Source: Phenylobacterium sp.
Lineage (GTDB): Bacteria; Pseudomonadota; Alphaproteobacteria; Caulobacterales; Caulobacteraceae
Assembly (NCBI RefSeq): GCF_030693625.1
Contig: NZ_JAUYAF010000018.1
Coordinates: forward strand, 58,380-122,379
Direction: 5' to 3'
DNA length: 64,000 nucleotides
Numbering within the stretch: position 1 is the first letter of the stretch; the number at the start of each line of letters is the position of its first letter. The notes below the pieces were generated by a model. The model was not told where the DNA came from, made no database searches, and was given only the letters and a program-made list of their open reading frames with translations. This document shows positions 55,240 through 63,821 of this stretch, piece by piece. The position numbers and the translations under genes were made by a program.

Positions 55240-58200
55240 GTGGACACGTCCGAGGAACTAGAGCGGATCGCGGCGCTGCAGGACCTGAGGGTTCTGGACA
55301 CTGCGCCTGAGGCGGTCTTCGACAGCCTCACCCAGCTTGCGGCCCTGACCTTCAACGCCCCTGTCGCGCTGGTGTCTCTGGTGGACACCGATCGCCAGTG
55401 GTTCAAGTCCTGTATCGGCCTGGACGTCTCAGAGACGGGCCGAGACGTGGCGTTCTGCGACCATGCCATTCGCCAGGATCAGGCCATGGTCGTGCTTGAC
55501 GCGAGCCAGGATCAGAGGTTTCGCGACAATCCCTTGGTGACCGGCGCGCCGTCCATACGCTTCTATGCCGGCGCCCCATTGATCCTGCCGGACGGCCATC
55601 GTCTCGGCACACTGTGCGTGATTGATTTCGCACCGAGGCAGAGCTTCAGCCAGGCCGCCCGTGCTCAGCTTGAGGCCATGGCCGCCTCTGTCACTCAGGC
55701 TCTCCTGATGCGACGGGACATCTCCACGTTTCAGCGGCTGGAGCGTGAACGGAACAACCAGCGGCAGCTGCTGGACCAAGCCGAGGAGTTGGCCGGCGTT
55801 GGCCACTGGTCCTGGGACGCTGCTTTAGACGTCACGACCTGGTCTCGCGCCCTCTATGAGATTCACGGCTGCGATCCGGCCGAGCCGCCTCCAGGTCTCG
55901 AGGGCGTCCTGGCCCTCTATGCCCCCGAAGACGCGGCGAAGCTGGCGGCGCTGGTGGAACGCGCTGTCGCGACGGGCGAGTCCTATGCTCTGCAAGCCCG
56001 CATCCTGCGACCTGACGGTCGTGAGCGCCTGGTGTCTGCTCGGGGCGCCCCGGCGATGAATATTGACGGGTCCGTCGCCGCGCTCTTCGGGACCTTTGTG
56101 GACGTCACCGACCTCAAGCTTGCGGATCAACGCCTGCGGCAGAATGAGGCCCGGCTTCAATTTCTCACGGAACACGCCGCCGACCTCATTTTCCGCGTCG
56201 AGCCGGGTCGGGGAATTCTATGGGTCTCGCCAAATTGCGCCCGCTACGGCTACCAGCCCGACGAGCTGATCGGCGTCCGGCCGGCGGAATTGGTGCACCC
56301 TGACGACTTGCCGAGCGTGCAGATGCTGACCGCGGCCCGGCTCGCTGGCCTGCCGGACCCCGAGGGCGCCGACTATCGCTATCGTGTCCGCCGCAAGGAC
56401 GGTGGGTGGACCTGGATGGAGACCAGTCCGACCGTCATCCGGGACGCGAGCGGCCGCACCGTCGAGGTGGTCAGCGTCATGCGCGACATCACCGACCGCA
56501 TGGAAATGGAGATAGCTCTGGCGGCCAGCGAGGCGCGCTACCGGCTCATGGCCACCCGAGCTTCTGACATCATCGCCTGCTACGGCGTCGACGAGAAGTT
56601 CACCTTCCTGTCTCCGGCTATCGAAAAGGTTCTGGGCTATACGCCGGACGACCTGCTCGGCCGTGCGACGACTGAACTCATGCACCCGGACGACGTGCGC
56701 CAGGTTCGCAAGGCCTTCATAGCCTATCTTGGCGCCGGTCCGGACGCCCCCCCGCTGCAATACGGCTACCGCGCGTTCCGCAAGGACGGCGCCACGGTCT
56801 GGCTGGAGGCCCACGCGCGGGCCATCTATGACGCAGACACGGGGCGCCTGATCGAGTTCCAGGACACGTTGCGCGACGTTACGCAGCGCAAGGCTGTTGA
56901 GTCCGCCCTTGCGGAGAGCGAGATGCGCCACAGCGTGATCGGCGAGTACGCCACCGACATCATTTCACGGAGCAGCCTGTCGGGTCGGCTTCTCTACGCC
57001 TCACCCTCAATCACGCAGGTCACAGGTTTCACGGCCCAGGAGTTAAGCGAGCATAAGCCTGCATTCCTGCAGCTGATTCACCCCGACGACCTGGAGCCCA
57101 GCCTTGCCCACGTAAGGCGGGTCATATCGGGTGAAATCTGTTCTGGGCGGCTTTCATACCGCTTCAAGCGCAAGGACGGGAACTGGATCTGGCTCGAATG
57201 CAATCCCACCCTTGTGCGTGACGCAGACGGGAAGCCTTCGGAAATTCTTGATGTGATCCGCGACGTCAGCGCGCAACGCCAGATCGAGGCCGACCTGCTG
57301 GCGGCGCGCGACGCGGCTGAGGGCGCAGCCCGGGTCAAGTCGGACTTCATGGCGAACATGAGCCACGAGATCCGCACCCCACTCACCGCCATTCTGGGGT
57401 TCACGCGCCTGCTCACCGCGCGCCAGGATCTCGCCCCCGAGGCCAGCGCGCAACTCGGCCGGGTCGCAACGGCCAGCGACGCTTTGCTGTCCATCGTCAA
57501 CGACGTGCTCGACTTCTCGAAGCTCGAGGCCGGTCAGACCGAAATCAAGCCTCGTCCTGTTTCACCTCGCGGCGTCCTGCACGACGCCCTCTCGATGTTC
57601 TCGCCTCTGGCCGATGCGAAGGGGTTGAGCCTGAGCTTCGCCGCCGATGACCTGCCCGACGCGGTGCGGTTGGATCCCGATCGGATTCGACAGGTACTGC
57701 TCAACCTGATCGGCAACGCCGTCAAGTTCACCAGCACGGGCGGCGTGCGTCTGGTTGCGACCTATGATCAGGCCAGTGAGCAGCTTGCTGTCGCCGTGGA
57801 GGACACCGGCGCAGGAATGAGCGACGAGCAATGTGAGCGCCTGTTCAAACGGTTCTCGCAGGTGGACGGCTCATCGACACGCCAGCACGGCGGCACCGGC
57901 CTCGGATTAGCGATCTGCAAGGGTCTGGTCGAGGCGATGGGTGGCGCAATTGGCGTCAACAGCAGACCCGGTCTGGGCTCGACGTTCCACTTCAAGATCA
58001 CCGCGCCGGAAGCCGCGATCGTGGAGCCCAGCGTTGCGGAGACCAACGCGACGGAGGCGGCGGAAGGTCTTCGCGTTCTGGTGGTGGACGACAATGCGGC
58101 CAACCGCGAGCTCGTCAACGCCTTGCTGAGCCGGGTTGGCGTCGAGGTGCTGGAAGCGGCCGACGGGCCAAGCGCCATCGAGGCGGCGTCACTTAACCCC

Positions 58201-58464
58201 GTCGACCTTATCCTGCTCGACCTCCGCATGCCCGGCATGAGCGGTCCCGAGACCTTGGCTCGCATCCGTCAGACCGACGGACCCAACCAGAATATTCCGA
58301 TCCTGGCTTTTACTGCCGATGACGATCTGGCGCGGCTTGGTCCTGACCACGGCTTTGACGGATTGGTTCGCAAGCCGATCGTGGCCACGGAATTGATTGA
58401 CGCCCTTCAGCGGGGGGTCGCCTCTTTCGAGACATCCAGGGAGCCCGTCCACCGTGCCCTTTAA
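55240..58464 (+). CDS. Hybrid sensor histidine kinase (GAF-PAS x4-HisKA-HATPase-REC)
   Basis: About 1,074 residues, soluble (no membrane helix). Domains in order: GAF (about 5-150, RFYAGAPLILPDGHRLGTLC), four PAS/PAC units (about 170-665; e.g. ELIGVRPAELVHPDDLPSVQ, DDLLGRATTELMHPDDVRQV), HisKA with His709 in NMSHEIRTPLTAI, HATPase_c (NLIGNAVKFTSTGG, GTGLGLAICKGL), and a C-terminal receiver with phospho-acceptor Asp994 in LILLDLRMPGMSG. The GTG at 55240 has GGAG six bases upstream; a TTG at 55207 lies in frame but without SD. The signal is unknown. It overlaps the receiver gene at 58454. Confidence 0.88.
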   Translation: MDTSEELERIAALQDLRVLDTAPEAVFDSLTQLAALTFNAPVALVSLVDTDRQWFKSCIGLDVSETGRDVAFCDHAIRQDQAMVVLDASQDQRFRDNPLVTGAPSIRFYAGAPLILPDGHRLGTLCVIDFAPRQSFSQAARAQLEAMAASVTQALLMRRDISTFQRLERERNNQRQLLDQAEELAGVGHWSWDAALDVTTWSRALYEIHGCDPAEPPPGLEGVLALYAPEDAAKLAALVERAVATGESYALQARILRPDGRERLVSARGAPAMNIDGSVAALFGTFVDVTDLKLADQRLRQNEARLQFLTEHAADLIFRVEPGRGILWVSPNCARYGYQPDELIGVRPAELVHPDDLPSVQMLTAARLAGLPDPEGADYRYRVRRKDGGWTWMETSPTVIRDASGRTVEVVSVMRDITDRMEMEIALAASEARYRLMATRASDIIACYGVDEKFTFLSPAIEKVLGYTPDDLLGRATTELMHPDDVRQVRKAFIAYLGAGPDAPPLQYGYRAFRKDGATVWLEAHARAIYDADTGRLIEFQDTLRDVTQRKAVESALAESEMRHSVIGEYATDIISRSSLSGRLLYASPSITQVTGFTAQELSEHKPAFLQLIHPDDLEPSLAHVRRVISGEICSGRLSYRFKRKDGNWIWLECNPTLVRDADGKPSEILDVIRDVSAQRQIEADLLAARDAAEGAARVKSDFMANMSHEIRTPLTAILGFTRLLTARQDLAPEASAQLGRVATASDALLSIVNDVLDFSKLEAGQTEIKPRPVSPRGVLHDALSMFSPLADAKGLSLSFAADDLPDAVRLDPDRIRQVLLNLIGNAVKFTSTGGVRLVATYDQASEQLAVAVEDTGAGMSDEQCERLFKRFSQVDGSSTRQHGGTGLGLAICKGLVEAMGGAIGVNSRPGLGSTFHFKITAPEAAIVEPSVAETNATEAAEGLRVLVVDDNAANRELVNALLSRVGVEVLEAADGPSAIEAASLNPVDLILLDLRMPGMSGPETLARIRQTDGPNQNIPILAFTADDDLARLGPDHGFDGLVRKPIVATELIDALQRGVASFETSREPVHRAL

Positions 58465-58939
58465 CTCGGTGCGAGCTAGCGTGTTGGTGGTGGACGACGA
58501 TCCGATGATGATCGAACTTCTGACCACGCGGCTCGAACTGGCGGGCTATCACTCCTGCTACGCGAGAAATGGCCGCGACGCCCTGGAGCGCATTTCGCAG
58601 ATGCGTCTCGCGGCGATGGTTTTGGACATCAACATGCCTGAGCTGGATGGATTTGGTGTTCTCGATCACCTCCGCGGTCAGGGAAGGTTGAAGTCGCTTC
58701 CCACCATGGTGCTGACCGCCCGCAATCAGACGGACGATATCCGGCGCGCGGTCGCCCTGGGTGCTCGGGACTATCTCGCCAAGCCATTCCAGGACCAGGT
58801 GTTCCTCAATCGCGTGGCTCGCCTGGTCCTCAGATCGAAGCCCAACCCAGCGCAGGGCGCTCCCGTCCCAGGCGCCCCTGACCTCTGGGGCGTGCCGACC
58901 GGTCTCAGGCCGAAAGCGGGCAAGGTTTTCGACTCCTGA
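58454..58939 (+). CDS. Single-domain response regulator (receiver protein)
   Basis: About 161 residues: a CheY-like receiver with VVDDDPMMIEL, phospho-acceptor Asp58 (MVLDINMPELDG), Thr/Lys switch residues (MVLTAR, YLAKPF), then a Pro-rich tail of about 40 residues without an output domain. GTG 58454 lies within the last codons of the kinase (11-base overlap), so the two are coupled; it is likely the final or side acceptor of the kinase's phosphorelay. Confidence 0.85.
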   Translation: MPFNSVRASVLVVDDDPMMIELLTTRLELAGYHSCYARNGRDALERISQMRLAAMVLDINMPELDGFGVLDHLRGQGRLKSLPTMVLTARNQTDDIRRAVALGARDYLAKPFQDQVFLNRVARLVLRSKPNPAQGAPVPGAPDLWGVPTGLRPKAGKVFDS

Positions 58940-59032
58940 CCCGGCGCTCGGTCGGACTGGCTGAGCTGAACGTTGGTGTCGCCCAAGCTGGAGCGCTCAA
59001 GCGCGGCCCTGCTGGATTTATGAGGTCACGCC

Positions 59033-59485
59033 CTAGGCGGCCCCAGGCCCGGCTCGCGTCTCCACCTCCCGGGCGCCGACCGGGGCGTGGCATTCGGAAC
59101 AGGTCATGACGGGGGCGAAGTCGCAGCCGCAGGCCTTGTGGCGGTGGAGCAGGGGGGCACCGGCCTGCCCGGCATAGTGCTGGTCGCCCCAGTGCACGAT
59201 GGCCATGACCACGGGATAGAGGTCCAGGCCCTTCTGGGTCAGGCGGTACTCGTGGCGCACCGGGCGGTCCTGGTAGGGGACCTTGGCCAGCACGCCCTCG
59301 TCCACCAGCAGCTTGAGCCGCTCGGTGATGATGGTGCGCGAGATGCCGAGCCGCGTCTGAAAGGCCTCGAAACGCCGCACCCCCAGGAAGGCGTCGCGCA
59401 GGATCATCAGGGTCCAGCGGTCGCCGATCACCGCCACCGAGCGGGCGATGGAGCAGGGCTGGTCGGCGAGGTCGTCCCACTTCAC
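59033..59485 (-). CDS. HxlR-family transcriptional regulator
   Basis: A 150-residue winged-helix protein: CSIARSVAVIGDRWTLMILR, RRFEAFQTRLGISRTIITER, LDLYPVVMAIVHWGDQHY, the usual HxlR layout. The C-terminal part has Cys pairs (CGCD, MTCSECHAP) that could bind zinc or sense redox. GTG 59485 opens the conserved KWDDLADQPCS; a longer frame adds 36 unconserved residues. It is divergent from the SDR-isomerase pair and probably controls it. Confidence 0.87.
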   Translation of the reverse strand: MKWDDLADQPCSIARSVAVIGDRWTLMILRDAFLGVRRFEAFQTRLGISRTIITERLKLLVDEGVLAKVPYQDRPVRHEYRLTQKGLDLYPVVMAIVHWGDQHYAGQAGAPLLHRHKACGCDFAPVMTCSECHAPVGAREVETRAGPGAA

Positions 59486-59577
59486 GGGCGGTGTTCCTTG
59501 GTTCGGCGACACTATCCCATTGACTGGGTCCAGATTCAATACGATGGTTCGTCCAGAAACTGAACTTAGGTGAGCCC

Positions 59578-60336
59578 ATGTCTGGAGAACCACTGCACGC
59601 GGCGCCTAAAGTCTGCCTGGTGATCGGCGCGGGAGACGGGGTCGGCGGCGCCATCGCCAAGGCCTTCGCCGCCGAGGGCCTGACCGTCTGCGTCACCCGC
59701 CGCGCCCGCAATCTCGACCAGCTGGAGGCGCTCGCCGCCGACATCCGCAACTCCGGCGGCAAGGCCCACGCCTTCGGGGTCGACGCCCGCGACGAGGCCG
59801 AGATGATCGCCCTGTTCGACAAGGTCGAGGCCGAGGTGGGCCCCCTGGAGGTGGTGGTCTTCAACATCGGCGCGAACGTGCGCTTCACGGTTCTGGAGAC
59901 CACCACGCGGGTGTTCCAGAAGGTCTGGGAGATGGCCTGTTTCGCGGGCTTCCTCAGCATCCGCGAGGCGGCCCGGGTGATGACGCCGCGCGGCCGGGGC
60001 ACGATCCTGGTGACCGGGGCCACCGCCTCGATGCGCGGCGGCAAGATGTATTCGGCCTTCGCCTCGGCCAAGGCGGCGCTGCGCTCGGTGGCCCAGACCG
60101 CCGGCCGCGAACTGGGACCGGCGGGGATCCACGTCGCCCACATCGTGGTGGACGGGGCCATCGACGGGGTGTTCACCCGCACCAACAACTCGCCTGATGC
60201 CGTGGCCGCCAAGCTGGCCGGCGACGAGATTCTCAAGCCGGAAGACATAGCCGCGAACTATGTCTGGCTGCACAATCAGAAACGCTCGGCCTGGACCCAC
60301 GAACTGGATCTGCGCCCCTGGAAGGAGACTTGGTGA
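59578..60336 (+). CDS. Short-chain dehydrogenase/reductase, atypical active site
   Basis: A 252-residue SDR with cofactor motif CLVIGAGDGVGGAIAKAFAA (GxxxGxG) and FNIGANVRFTVLE (NAG variant). Where classical SDRs have YxxxK, this protein has FASAKAALRS preceded by GGKMYSAFASAK, so the Lys is kept but the usual Tyr position is Phe. This variant is seen in some SDR subgroups; catalysis may differ. Stop overlaps the next gene (TGATG). Confidence 0.85.
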   Translation: MSGEPLHAAPKVCLVIGAGDGVGGAIAKAFAAEGLTVCVTRRARNLDQLEALAADIRNSGGKAHAFGVDARDEAEMIALFDKVEAEVGPLEVVVFNIGANVRFTVLETTTRVFQKVWEMACFAGFLSIREAARVMTPRGRGTILVTGATASMRGGKMYSAFASAKAALRSVAQTAGRELGPAGIHVAHIVVDGAIDGVFTRTNNSPDAVAAKLAGDEILKPEDIAANYVWLHNQKRSAWTHELDLRPWKETW

Positions 60337-60941
60337 TGGGCAAGACGATCGACTTCATCTTCGATTTCGGCAGCCCCAACGGCTACCTGTCCTGGAAGGT
60401 GCTGCCCGGCATCGCCGCCAGGCACGGCGCCACGGTCAACCTGATCCCCTGCCTGCTGGGGGGCATCTTCAAGGCCACCGGCAACCAGTCACCGATGACC
60501 GCCTTCGGCGGGGTGAAGGGCAAGCTGGAATATGAGGGCCTGGAGACCCGGCGCTTCGTCGCCGCCCACGGCCTGACGGCCTATCGCTCCAACCCCCACT
60601 TCCCGGTCAACACCCTGCTGATCATGCGCGGCCTGGTGGCGGCCAGGCGGGCGGGCGTGGGTGACGCCTATCTCGAGGCCGTGGTCTCGGCGATGTGGGA
60701 GCAGGGGCTGAAGATGGACGATCCGGAGGTGGTGGCCGGGGTGCTCACCAAGGCCGGTCTTGACGCCCGCGCGATCCTGGAGGCGACCCAGGACCCGGAG
60801 GTGAAGGCTGAGCTGGCAGCCAACACCGAGAGAGCGGTGGCCCGCGGCGCCTTCGGGGTGCCGACCTTCTTCGTCGACGGCGAGATGTTCTTCGGCAAGG
60901 ACCGGCTGCACGCCGTCGAGGCGGAGCTTTCGCGGGTCTGA
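60336..60941 (+). CDS. 2-hydroxychromene-2-carboxylate isomerase-like (DsbA/kappa-GST fold)
   Basis: A 201-residue protein: IDFIFDFGSPNGYLSWKVLP carries the catalytic Ser of the family, followed by FRSNPHFPVNTL-like YRSNPHFPVNTLLIMRGLVA and the cis-Pro motif AFGVPTFFVDGEMFFGKDRL. Such enzymes use glutathione to isomerise chromene carboxylates in naphthalene-type degradation. It is translationally coupled to the SDR upstream, implying a shared aromatic pathway. Confidence 0.87.
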   Translation: MGKTIDFIFDFGSPNGYLSWKVLPGIAARHGATVNLIPCLLGGIFKATGNQSPMTAFGGVKGKLEYEGLETRRFVAAHGLTAYRSNPHFPVNTLLIMRGLVAARRAGVGDAYLEAVVSAMWEQGLKMDDPEVVAGVLTKAGLDARAILEATQDPEVKAELAANTERAVARGAFGVPTFFVDGEMFFGKDRLHAVEAELSRV

Positions 60942-60971
60942 TCAAACATCCGCTCATCCCGGCGACCGAAG

Positions 60972-61025
60972 GGCGGCGCGAAGCAGCCAAGGCCGGGACC
61001 GCGAAGCGGCGGCGCGAAGCAGCCA
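60972..61025 (+). repeat. Short direct repeat
   Basis: GGCGGCGCGAAGCAGCCA occurs at 60972-60989 and 61008-61025 in the intergenic region after the isomerase gene. Two copies only; nothing else marks a CRISPR or element end. Confidence 0.6.
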
Positions 61026-61061
61026 CCCAGATTCACCTCCAGTGACCGGGCTTGATCCACC

Positions 61062-61158
61062 GTTCGTGTGGTTCGTGTGGTTCGTGGACAATCTGATGGG
61101 CCTCCGCGGCGGCGCGACCCGAAGAATTGGAACCACGAACCACACGAACCACACGAAC
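61062..61158. repeat. Perfect 26-base inverted repeat built of GTTCGTGTG units
   Basis: Arms at 61062-61087 and 61133-61158 are exact reverse complements and are themselves tandem nine-base units (GTTCGTGTG x3 style), around a 45-base loop. Similar CACGAACCA tandem palindromes occur between genes in many unrelated bacteria and, when translated by accident, give HEPHEPHE peptides. A strong RNA hairpin is expected. Confidence 0.8.
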
Positions 61159-61293
61159 AAGGGTCCTGGTCGAAGGCTCAGAATGAATCTGGTCCCGGCC
61201 TGCGCCGGGAGGAGCGGTTGGGGTGGCGCCTGAACCCGTATTCACTTGGATCATCACGCTCTAGGGTCGGGCGCTGTCCCCGGAGTCCGCCCT

Positions 61294-62952
61294 ATGAAAC
61301 TTCCCGCCATCACCCTCGCTGCTGTTCTGATGGCGACGACCGCCCAGGCCCAGGGCTCCGGCCCCATCGATCCCGCCCGGCTGTCGGCCATCGTCAAGGT
61401 GATGGCGTCCGACGCCTTCGAAGGCCGGTCGCCAGGTTCGCCGGGTGAGCAGAAGACGGTCGACTACCTCATCGGCCAGTTCCAGGCGCTGAAGCTGGAG
61501 CCGGCCGGGGACAAGGGCGGCTGGACCCAGGAGGTGCAGCTGCAGCGCTTGCAGGTGCAGCCGGGCGCCAAGCTCAGCGTGGCGGTGGCGGGCAAGACGA
61601 CGGTTCTCGAACAGGCCCAGCAGATCAATGTCGCCACCCTGCGACCGGTGGACCGGGTGGCTATTGCGAATGCCCCTCTGGTCTTCGTCGGCTATGGCGT
61701 CAGGGCGCCCGAGCGGGGCTGGGACGACTTCAAGGGCCACGACCTGACGGGCAAGGTCGCGGTCTTCCTGATCAACGACCCCGACTTCGAGGCCAAGCCC
61801 GGCGAGCCGGTGGCCGGCAAGTTCGGCGGTCAGGCGGCGGCCTATTACGCGCGCTGGACCTACAAGTACGAGGAGGCGGTGCGCCAGGGCGCCGTAGCCG
61901 CCCTGATCGTCCACGAGACGCCGGGCGCTGGCTATGGCTGGTCGACGGTGGCGGCCTCCAACGGCGAGAGCTTCGACATCGTCCGGGCCGACCCGGCCAA
62001 GGACAAGCTGCTGCTGCAGGGCTGGATCGCGCGCGACACCGCCGTCGATCTGTTCAAACAGGCGGGCCTGGACTTCGAGGTCCTGAAGACCAGCGCACGC
62101 TCGGCGGACTTCAAGCCGGTGGTCCTGCCCGGCGCTGCGTTCTCGGCGGATTACGGCGTGGCCCACAGCCAGGTCGCCAGCCGCAATGTGATCGCCAAGC
62201 TGACCGGGGCGACCAGGCCCGACCAGAGCGTGATGTTCTCCGCCCACTGGGACGCCTTCGGCCTCGGCGCTGCGGTGAACGGCGACAAGGTGCGGCGCGG
62301 GGCGGCGGACGACGCCATCGGGGTGGCCGGCGTGCTGGAGATCGCCCGCGCCCTGGCCGCCGGGCCGCGCCCGGCCCGCACCACCCTCTTCGCCGCCTGG
62401 ACCGCCGAGGAGCGCGGCCTGCTGGGATCGGAATACTACGCCGCCCATCCGCACACGCCGCTGGACAGGATGGCGGCCAACTTCACCCTGGATGTGCTGC
62501 AGACGGCGGGACCGGCCAAGGACGTGGTGCTGGTGGGCTATGGCCAGAGCCAGCTCGATGACCGGCTGATCGCGGCGGCGAAGGCTCAAGGTCGCACCGT
62601 GACCCCGGACGCCAAGCCCGAGCGCGGCCTGTTCTTCCGCGCCGACCATTTCAGCCTGGCCAAGCAGGGGGTGCCGGTGATGCTGCTGATGGGGCTCGGC
62701 GGCGGCGCCGACCTGGTCAAGGGCGGACGCGCGGCCGGCGACAAGTGGGTCAGCGACTATACCGCCAACTGCTACCACCAGCCCTGCGACGCCTGGAGCC
62801 CCGACTGGGACCTGCGCGGCGCGGCCCAGGACGTCGAGCTGATCTACGTCATGGGCAAGGCCATCGCGAGCGACCCGAAGGACTGGCCCGACTGGAAGGA
62901 CGGCTCGGAGTTCAAGGCCATCCGCGCGCGCACGGCGGGGGTGCGGCGGTAG
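61294..62952 (+). CDS. M28-family zinc aminopeptidase, secreted
   Basis: A 552-residue exported peptidase: signal peptide (LPAITLAAVLMATTAQAQ), a protease-associated insert (about 130-260), then the M28 core with zinc ligands and catalytic residues in SAHWDAFG (His/Asp), ADDAIGVAG (Asp), AAWTAEERGLLGSEYYA (Glu-Glu), and ADHFSLAKQGVPVM. It probably removes N-terminal residues from peptides in the periplasm. ATG 61294 opens the signal peptide. Confidence 0.9.
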   Translation: MKLPAITLAAVLMATTAQAQGSGPIDPARLSAIVKVMASDAFEGRSPGSPGEQKTVDYLIGQFQALKLEPAGDKGGWTQEVQLQRLQVQPGAKLSVAVAGKTTVLEQAQQINVATLRPVDRVAIANAPLVFVGYGVRAPERGWDDFKGHDLTGKVAVFLINDPDFEAKPGEPVAGKFGGQAAAYYARWTYKYEEAVRQGAVAALIVHETPGAGYGWSTVAASNGESFDIVRADPAKDKLLLQGWIARDTAVDLFKQAGLDFEVLKTSARSADFKPVVLPGAAFSADYGVAHSQVASRNVIAKLTGATRPDQSVMFSAHWDAFGLGAAVNGDKVRRGAADDAIGVAGVLEIARALAAGPRPARTTLFAAWTAEERGLLGSEYYAAHPHTPLDRMAANFTLDVLQTAGPAKDVVLVGYGQSQLDDRLIAAAKAQGRTVTPDAKPERGLFFRADHFSLAKQGVPVMLLMGLGGGADLVKGGRAAGDKWVSDYTANCYHQPCDAWSPDWDLRGAAQDVELIYVMGKAIASDPKDWPDWKDGSEFKAIRARTAGVRR

Positions 62953-63088
62953 TTGCCGCCCGTCGCCAGGCTCGGCCCCGCGATTCGCGGAACCGGACAG
63001 GGTATCGGCTACGATCCGCTTTGCGCGCGACCCCTAATTGCCGTTCACGACCCGTTGCGGAAGTTCGACCAACGCGAAAAGATGACTC

Positions 63089-63400
63089 ATGAACTTGGAG
63101 TCTGTCACTCGTCAGTCCCTGTTGGCCTTGTTGGCTCCGGCGGTTTTGATTGCGTTTGGCAGCGTGGTCGGGGGACTGATCTTTGCCCCGATCCTATTTC
63201 GCGCTGAACGGCCGTTCGCCATCGCTATGTGGCTGGCGACTGTTCTATTTCCGACTTGGCTTCTCGCCCTACTAGCCCTGCGTCGAGGTTCTAAGAGCTT
63301 GTACCCTTTGGCTGCGGTTTCCTGGCTATTCGCGGCGACTTGGGTGGTGATCAATTTTGTTTGGGCACCATCGTCCACCGGACGCCTTTGGGGCTGGTAA
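63089..63400 (+). CDS. Small membrane protein, unknown
   Basis: A 103-residue protein with three predicted helices (APAVLIAFGSVVGGLIFAPI, MWLATVLFPTWLLALLAL, LAAVSWLFAATWVVINFVW). I do not recognise a family. GC content and codon use are lower than in the peptidase before it. ATG 63089 lacks a strong SD. It precedes another membrane protein by 22 bases. Confidence 0.6.
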   Translation: MNLESVTRQSLLALLAPAVLIAFGSVVGGLIFAPILFRAERPFAIAMWLATVLFPTWLLALLALRRGSKSLYPLAAVSWLFAATWVVINFVWAPSSTGRLWGW

Positions 63401-63422
63401 CGCGAATAGCCGCAAACCACCC

Positions 63423-63821
63423 ATGTCCGACTTCGGCGATGTCGGCTTCCAGTTTAGGCCTGACTACGAGGTCGTGCCGGTTGCTCGATTTGGCGTGCTC
63501 GATAAGCTGCCCAGCAGGGCGTGGGAGGGGAACGCGTTGCTTGCGATGCATATTCTGATAGCGGACGTCCTCGCGACGCTATTCGTGCAGATCGTCTTGG
63601 CAGTTCGCGTCGGCGCGCTAAAAAAGAAGGGGCGGGCACTTATGGTGCCGAGCGTGCTATCGACCCTCTTCAACTTCAACAATCTGCCCTACTGGCGCTT
63701 TTTGCTCAGTCGCGAGCACATAGACATTAGAGACGCAGCAGTCAGTATTTGCGTGTGGGCGATTAGGCTGGGCGTGGTGGTCTTTTTAGCCACTTTTGTC
63801 GTGGATTTGGCGCACGCGTGA
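63423..63821 (+). CDS. Membrane protein, unknown
   Basis: A 132-residue protein with a soluble N-terminus (MSDFGDVGFQFRPDYEVVPV) and two or three hydrophobic segments (HILIADVLATLFVQIVLAV, ISICVWAIRLGVVVFLATFV region). Family not recognised. Lower GC, like its neighbour, suggesting both came together. Start ATG 63423 is chosen because upstream frame overlaps the preceding gene. Confidence 0.55.
   Translation: MSDFGDVGFQFRPDYEVVPVARFGVLDKLPSRAWEGNALLAMHILIADVLATLFVQIVLAVRVGALKKKGRALMVPSVLSTLFNFNNLPYWRFLLSREHIDIRDAAVSICVWAIRLGVVVFLATFVVDLAHA

Noticed and set aside
60972-61025. CRISPR array
   Set aside because: Only two copies of an 18-base repeat, 18 bases apart, and no cas genes.
61068-61448. 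Frame encoding NHEPHEPHE-like peptide
   Set aside because: It is the translation of the GTTCGTGTG palindrome and overlaps the peptidase signal peptide; not a gene.
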